Below are positions 59,426 through 64,000 of a DNA stretch of 64,000 bases, piece after piece. The stretch spans positions 1,178,001 to 1,242,000 of the forward strand of contig JADJWK010000001.1 of the NCBI GenBank assembly GCA_016716405.1. Direction: 5' to 3'. Every line of letters starts with the position of its first letter. Within the stretch, counting starts at the first letter, position 1. The DNA comes from Candidatus Melainabacteria bacterium. GTDB taxonomy: Bacteria; Cyanobacteriota; Vampirovibrionia; Obscuribacterales; Obscuribacteraceae. Below the pieces are notes generated by a model. That model saw only the letters and a program-made list of their open reading frames with translations, did not search any database and was not told the origin of the DNA. Made by a program: the position numbers and the translations under genes.

Positions 59426-61780
59426 ATGGCGGAGCCGGACGACGACTCATCATCATTCCAGGACGACACGGTGGCTATCCCGGCAGCTTCCCTGAGCGAT
59501 TGTCTGCCGAGCCGATATGAGGTCCTTTCGGTCCTTGGAGAGGGCGGCGCCGGCGTGGTTTATATGGCGAGAGACACCACCCTCGACAAGATAGTGGCGG
59601 TGAAAAAACTGCATAACAGCGCCAGCGAGTCTCAAGCCGTGCGCTTCCACCGAGAGGCGAAAGTCCTGGCTTCCCTCCGCCATCGGAGCATTATGCATGC
59701 CATCGATTTCGGGCTGACGAGCCAGCAAGAGCCCTATCTGGTGCTCGATTATGTGAAGGGAGAGTCTCTTTCCTCCTGGCTCGATAAGAATGGCCCCATG
59801 CCGGTCGATGCCGCTCTGACACTGTTTGTCGAGCTTGCCGACGGGCTTGCCCATGCCCACAAGAAAGGGATCGTTCATCGGGACATCAAGCCGAGCAACA
59901 TAATGCTTGTCGATGAGGAGAACTCCGGAGAGCTCACCGGTCGCCTGGTGGACTTCGGCCTGGCCCGAGAAATCGAGGGCAATCAGGATCTCACCAAGCC
60001 CGGTGTCGGGATCGGGACGCCGAAGTATATGTCCCCGGAGCAGATTCAGGGCCAGGAAATCGATACACGCTCCGATATCTATTCTTTCGGCTGTCTGATG
60101 TTCGAGGTTCTGACAGGGACTTCCGTTTTCAGTGCCGATACCCACCTCGAAATAATGAACCTCCACCTCAACGAAGCTCCCGAGACGGTCCGAGAGCGCC
60201 TCGAGAAGCTAGATATCGAGACTTCAACCGGAGTGTCTGCCGAGCTCGAGGAAATAATCGGCCGGTGCCTGAACAAGGACGCGGCCATGAGATTTTCGAA
60301 TGTCGAGGAGTTGCTGGCGGCTCTCAGGCAGGAGCAGGGCGCGCTTGCCGAGAGAATGGAGGAGTTGCAGTCCCCGCCGTCCGAGCCAGTGCCGGCTCGC
60401 CCTCGAGCCTGGCGCCCGACGGCGCGGCAGTTCGTAATTATAGTGGCGCTTGTCTTGTGTTCTGCTGCTCTGGGTCTCAAATTCATCAAGGGTAGCGGTC
60501 CTGCCAGCCGGACTGCCAGTGCCGGAACGAACGTATTCAACCGCAGGACTCAATCCATCGATGTTACCGATAGTGCAGCCGCTTCCAGGAGCATTCGCCA
60601 GGCGTCGGGTTTCATGAGCCTCAAGATCTATGAGATGCCAGGTTCGCGAGTGACGCCGTCGGTACTGAAAGAGGTGGCGGCAAAAGGGCTGGTAACAGAT
60701 TTGACGGTGCGCTCGGCGCATATGAACTCGCTCTTGAAAGGAATCGCCATCGTCAACACAATCGACAGGCTTACTCTCATCGCGGGAAAGCCTGAGCAGG
60801 TTCTCCATGGACTCGGAGGCATTCCTGGTATCGAGGCGCTGAAGACGCTCGAGCTCAGTGGATTCGAGCTGGACGAGAAGGTTTTCGACGATCTCGCCAG
60901 GGTCGATAAGTTGATGACTCTGAAGATCATCGACTGTACCGGGTTGACCTCGACCGCCCTGCACAGGTTCGGCAGGCATGATGACTCTAGTCTTGTATTG
61001 AGCAATACCGATTTTGCCGATGAATCGGTGCCGGCTCTGGTCCGATCGAATATCGTATTTCTCGAGTTGAACGAGCCATCCACGATGTTGACCGACAGGG
61101 GCATCGAGAAGCTCTCCGAGCTGCGTACGCTCACCAGGCTCAAGATAGAGAATGCGAAGAACGACTACACCAGGGGGCTTATCAGGCTAAGCTCGAAGGC
61201 GGGATTGCAGCTGACAGTCGAGCCTCCCGGAATAATCGAAAGGGGACGACAAGCCTTCCAGACCGGACATGCGGATGAGGCTCTGGCTTGCTACGACAAG
61301 GCAATCGAGCTGGAGCCAGATTTCAACCTGCTTTATATCTCGCGAGCCAAAGTCAAAGGGTATCGTGGCGATCTCGACGGTGCCATCGCCGATGCGTCCC
61401 GGGCGGTGAACCTGCATCCGGAGCCTTATTTCTTCGAGGTTCGTTCGAGGTACCTGGTCAGGAAGGGGCAATACGATCTGGCTCTTGCTGATATCGAGCG
61501 CGCCGTCGCAGGTCTAGGTGAGGAGAGCTTGTATCCCTCGACCCTTCTTGCCCGGGGAAAGATTTTTCTTCATCGCAAGTCTTACTCGAAGGCTGTCGAT
61601 TACTTCAGCAAGGCTATCGATCGATATCTAGATCCTTCCTTCGTTGACGACAGTGAATCTTGCATCCTCGAATGTTATAGGCTCAGAGCTCAAACCTATG
61701 AGAAGCTCGGGAAAAAGAAGGAAGCTGACGGGGATCGTGCAGAGTTGGTGAAGCTGGAATGGAGAATGCGAAAATCCTGA
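59426..61780 (+). CDS. Eukaryote-like Ser/Thr protein kinase with TM helix, LRR-like and TPR regions
   Basis: The N-terminal kinase domain (about 30-305) is complete: glycine loop LGEGGAGVVYMARD, lysine AVKKL, catalytic HRDIKPSN, DFGLA, activation segment GIGTPKYMSPEQ and SDIYSFGCLMFEVLTG. A TM helix follows at about 336-355 (FVIIVALVLCSAALGLKFI). Outside, a region of leucine-rich, repeat-like strands (about 400-590: LKTLELSGFELDEKVFDDLARVDKLMTLKIIDCTGL) precedes three TPRs (about 613-770). PASTA domains are absent, so it is not a wall-sensing PknB. The extracytoplasmic part would sense a protein or ligand; this is inference. Confidence 0.93.
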   Translation: MAEPDDDSSSFQDDTVAIPAASLSDCLPSRYEVLSVLGEGGAGVVYMARDTTLDKIVAVKKLHNSASESQAVRFHREAKVLASLRHRSIMHAIDFGLTSQQEPYLVLDYVKGESLSSWLDKNGPMPVDAALTLFVELADGLAHAHKKGIVHRDIKPSNIMLVDEENSGELTGRLVDFGLAREIEGNQDLTKPGVGIGTPKYMSPEQIQGQEIDTRSDIYSFGCLMFEVLTGTSVFSADTHLEIMNLHLNEAPETVRERLEKLDIETSTGVSAELEEIIGRCLNKDAAMRFSNVEELLAALRQEQGALAERMEELQSPPSEPVPARPRAWRPTARQFVIIVALVLCSAALGLKFIKGSGPASRTASAGTNVFNRRTQSIDVTDSAAASRSIRQASGFMSLKIYEMPGSRVTPSVLKEVAAKGLVTDLTVRSAHMNSLLKGIAIVNTIDRLTLIAGKPEQVLHGLGGIPGIEALKTLELSGFELDEKVFDDLARVDKLMTLKIIDCTGLTSTALHRFGRHDDSSLVLSNTDFADESVPALVRSNIVFLELNEPSTMLTDRGIEKLSELRTLTRLKIENAKNDYTRGLIRLSSKAGLQLTVEPPGIIERGRQAFQTGHADEALACYDKAIELEPDFNLLYISRAKVKGYRGDLDGAIADASRAVNLHPEPYFFEVRSRYLVRKGQYDLALADIERAVAGLGEESLYPSTLLARGKIFLHRKSYSKAVDYFSKAIDRYLDPSFVDDSESCILECYRLRAQTYEKLGKKKEADGDRAELVKLEWRMRKS

Positions 61781-61910
61781 CCAGGTACACAGAGCAGCGG
61801 ATCGGGCTTTCTGGATGGTCGAGCTGGCAGCCGCTTCAGTGCCAGTAGCCTCCTGGGAAGCAGGGGCGCAGATTCGCTTGCGCCCTCGCTTCTGAGCCTG
61901 GCGCAGAGAC

Positions 61911-62318
61911 TTACTGGAGCAGGTTGAGGAGAGCCAGGCAGGCAAGGCTCAGACTGATGGCGGCGATGCTGACGCTCTTGTAGAAGCGGCAGAGCTTCTG
62001 ATCTGCGATGATACCGTCGGCGATGCCCCAGGTGAAGCCGGCTACAAAGAGCCCGGTCAGAGGCGAGAGCCAGGCGATGGCGTTGAGTGCCAGGATCGTC
62101 GGGCAGAAACTGCCGCGGCTGGTTACGGACGACGACAGAGCCAGACTGGCGAATTCTCCCAGGGATACGGCGGCGCAGCCTATGATCAGGACGTTAATTC
62201 CGAAAACAAGAGCGAGGGCGACGGCAGGCACGAATACGAGAGACGCTCTCAGGACCATACCGGTGATTGGAATCGCGGCGGCTCGCGATGCGCTCCCACA
62301 AATCTGAGCATGTGCCAT
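61911..62318 (-). CDS. Small integral membrane protein
   Basis: The 135-residue protein has four predicted TM helices (GMVLRASLVFVPAVALALVFGINVLII, AAVSLGEFASLALSS, FCPTILALNAIAWLSPLTGLFVAGFTWGIA, VSIAAISLSLACLALLNLL). I recognise no family. ATG 62318 is chosen because GGAGGAGAG precedes it; the frame is open to 62369. It is monocistronic and convergent with the kinase gene. Confidence 0.65.
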   Translation of the reverse strand: MAHAQICGSASRAAAIPITGMVLRASLVFVPAVALALVFGINVLIIGCAAVSLGEFASLALSSSVTSRGSFCPTILALNAIAWLSPLTGLFVAGFTWGIADGIIADQKLCRFYKSVSIAAISLSLACLALLNLLQ

Positions 62319-62479
62319 TGTTGTCTCTCCTCCGGTGTCCCGTGACAGGTCTATAAGCCGGCTACGCAAGAAGAGCGCATATTAGGCAGGCTTGTCGGAT
62401 TAATTCTCCGGTATTCACGCTGCTGCTCGAGTGCTTCTGCTGCTTCTCATGCTGTAATTCGGGCGTTACCCTTCCGTCC

Positions 62480-62508
62480 TTGTCTTGAGGGCGTGTCCGG
62501 TTTATACT
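62480..62508 (+). promoter_or_regulatory. Sigma-70-type promoter of the TPR gene at 62.5 kb
   Basis: TTGTCT (62480-62485), a 17-base spacer, then TATACT (62503-62508), with the ATG 33 bases later. Confidence 0.6.
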
Positions 62509-62540
62509 CTCAATACTGAATTGTCGATGAGGGCTTTCGC

Positions 62541-63305
62541 ATGCCCGGGACCGCGAGACGTCCAGTCTTACCCGTATCATTCAGCCATTTTTTCATACTT
62601 GTCGGCTTGCTTTTCACGATGAATGCTCCCGTCTGGGGGGGCGATTATTTCGAGCAGGGAAAGCAGTTCTACGCCCAGGGAAGATATCCTGAGGCCTGGC
62701 GCTGTCTCAAGAAAGTCACCAGTCAGGTGCCGACCAACTGGCAGGCGCAGTATCTTCTCGGCAATATAAGCTTGAAGCTCGGTCATCATGACGCGGCCAG
62801 GGACGCATACGAGCGTTGCATTCTAGCCGGGCCGGATCCGCAGACGGCAGCGCACTGCAAGGCGGCCCTCGATCATATTGCTGCCACCGGAAAGACTGCC
62901 GACATTAAGCAGAAACTTGCGGAAGCCGAAGAGAACCGGCGTGTTGCAAGAGATGAGCGTGAGCTCAAGTCCTATAGCAAGAAACTCCAGCTAGCGGTTA
63001 GACGCAGGGAGAAGATCCTGTCCGAAGCCCGGGAGACCGCCAGCCGTATTCGCAAAGAGGTGCACGAGCAGATCCGGCGTGAAACGGAGGAGAGCAATAT
63101 TATAGGCATTACCAGTGACGGCGAAATTAGAACGGGCCTGCCGACCTCCTATGTGCAGCAGTTGCTGGCTGATGCCGAAGCCAGGATCAAGCGCATTCTC
63201 TATGATGCCGAAGCCAGAGCAAAGGCGGTTTATGTGCCCGAGGCACCGATGCTGCACTCCGACAAATTCACCGGGGATGATTCCTCGGAGGAAGGCGACA
63301 AATAA
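62541..63305 (+). CDS. Exported TPR/coiled-coil protein
   Basis: The N-terminus carries a signal peptide (VSFSHFFILVGLLFTMNAPVWG). Two TPRs follow (about 35-105: DYFEQGKQFYAQGRYPEAWRCLKKVTSQVPTN, WQAQYLLGNISLKLGHHDAARDAYERCILAGPD). A long charged helix from about 125 to 185 (KLAEAEENRRVARDERELKSYSKKLQLAVRRREKILSEARETASRIRKEVHEQI) is likely a coiled coil. A second, shorter helix is near 210-235. The TPR part probably binds a partner and the coiled coil oligomerises. Function is unknown. Confidence 0.8.
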   Translation: MPGTARRPVLPVSFSHFFILVGLLFTMNAPVWGGDYFEQGKQFYAQGRYPEAWRCLKKVTSQVPTNWQAQYLLGNISLKLGHHDAARDAYERCILAGPDPQTAAHCKAALDHIAATGKTADIKQKLAEAEENRRVARDERELKSYSKKLQLAVRRREKILSEARETASRIRKEVHEQIRRETEESNIIGITSDGEIRTGLPTSYVQQLLADAEARIKRILYDAEARAKAVYVPEAPMLHSDKFTGDDSSEEGDK

Positions 63306-63309
63306 GCCC

Positions 63310-64000
63310 CTAGATCTCTCTTCCCTGATCGAGCACCCAGCGGATGCTTCGTCTCATACCTTCCTCCAGCTCGATCTTCGGATCATAGCCCAGCTCGGCT
63401 TCGGCTCTGGCTATGCTGCAGGCGATGTTCTTGTTCATCTCGGAGAGGACGTGAAACTTTTGATGATAGAGCCCGGCTGATTGAATGAGAAGATCGACCA
63501 CATAGGCTACTTCGCTGGCGATTCCGGGAAGGCGCAGGCGCTTGTGGGCGACTTTCATGCCGAACTCGTTTTCCATCAGACCTTCGATGGTATCGATGAT
63601 CTCGTTCATGGTGTAAGGACGGCGGTCGGCTATCCAGTAGGTCTGCCCGTTGGCTTTCTCGACCTGCTCGCAGAGAAGCAGCCCCTGGCAGATATTGTCT
63701 ACATAAGCCATGGAGCGCAGATTGTCTCCGCCTCCGACTATGGGTCCCTTGCCGTTTTTGATCATGGTGAAAAAGAGGCTCTGGCGGGGCGGTTGTCCGG
63801 GACCGTAAAACCATGGTGGACGGATGATCACCGTCTCCATATTGCCTCTTTTGAAAGCCGCGTTGACCAGATCCTCACCGGCTTTCTTGCTCTTGCCGTA
63901 ATGCATATAGGGGCGGCAGGGGCTGTTCTCGTCGAAGAGCTTGTCGCGGCTCTCGTTTGTCCCCACAGGGGAATTGGACGATACATGGATGAATCTCCTG
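63310..64000 (-). CDS. NAD-dependent epimerase/dehydratase family protein (5' end outside the window)
   Basis: The frame continues beyond the right edge; GTG 63966 is internal because the upstream codons read FIHVSSNSPV, the usual strand before the catalytic Ser in extended SDR enzymes. Then come the active-site pair in YGKSK (Tyr-x3-Lys), RPPWFYGPGQPP, and the substrate-domain helix ELGYDPKIELEEGMRRSIRWVLD at the C-terminus. The Rossmann NAD-binding motif must lie outside the window. Extended SDRs act on nucleotide sugars or 3-beta-hydroxysteroid-like substrates; which one cannot be told. Confidence 0.88.
   Translation of the reverse strand, partial: RRFIHVSSNSPVGTNESRDKLFDENSPCRPYMHYGKSKKAGEDLVNAAFKRGNMETVIIRPPWFYGPGQPPRQSLFFTMIKNGKGPIVGGGDNLRSMAYVDNICQGLLLCEQVEKANGQTYWIADRRPYTMNEIIDTIEGLMENEFGMKVAHKRLRLPGIASEVAYVVDLLIQSAGLYHQKFHVLSEMNKNIACSIARAEAELGYDPKIELEEGMRRSIRWVLDQGREI

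Overview
The window is GC-rich (roughly 58-62% by eye), densely coded bacterial chromosome. It holds about 46 protein genes on both strands and one tRNA-Glu. Two lipoproteins with lipoboxes point to a cell with anchored lipoproteins. The mix of many exported tetratricopeptide (TPR) proteins, eukaryote-like Ser/Thr kinase architecture, repeated GspE-N-type domains, a TgpA/DUF58/MoxR operon and many large proteins without clear relatives fits the non-photosynthetic cyanobacterial relatives (Melainabacteria/Vampirovibrionia, Obscuribacterales-like). This placement is an impression from protein style; no ribosomal marker is present to prove it.

Layout. 1-10.5 kb: a hypothetical protein, a four-domain S1 RNA-binding protein, a solo ClpA/B-type AAA+ ATPase, an exported TPR protein, a PAS sensor histidine kinase, two hypotheticals and an OmpR-type response regulator. 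10.6-16.5 kb: a ComEC-type channel lacking its nuclease domain, a COQ7-like ferritin-fold protein, a GTP-type PEP carboxykinase broken by a +1 frameshift, a zinc-ribbon membrane protein and an alpha/beta hydrolase. 16.8-20.4 kb: an esterase with an annexin-like repeat, then three exported proteins including an HEXXH peptidase. 20.4-27.2 kb: an AAA+ ATPase, then the coupled transglutaminase/DUF58/MoxR operon. 27.4-31.7 kb: glyQ (without glyS beside it), a phosphodiester-glycosidase protein and an AT-rich TPR lipoprotein.

31.8-40.4 kb is the most unusual block, all on the minus strand. A holin-like membrane protein, a GH25 lysozyme without signal peptide and a lipoprotein are joined by 4-base stop/start overlaps. 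They are followed by a 48-residue single-YD-repeat protein and a 1963-residue RHS protein with a transglutaminase-like N-terminal domain and an unrecognised C-terminal tip. The order suggests a phage-derived lysis cassette used to release or export a large RHS protein (type 10 secretion-like). This is inference from gene order.

41-64 kb: a DUF885 peptidase, a DNA methyltransferase, a ROK sugar kinase, a YhcC-type radical SAM protein, tRNA-Glu with clear promoter and terminator, two paralogous proteins built only of GspE-N-like repeats, transketolase, an M20 amidohydrolase, a large conserved unknown, TPR proteins, an MscS channel, a Ser/Thr kinase with LRR-like and TPR regions, and the start of a sugar-nucleotide epimerase that runs off the right edge. 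Intergenic DNA carries several short tandem repeats and one set of repeats resembling insertion-sequence ends.
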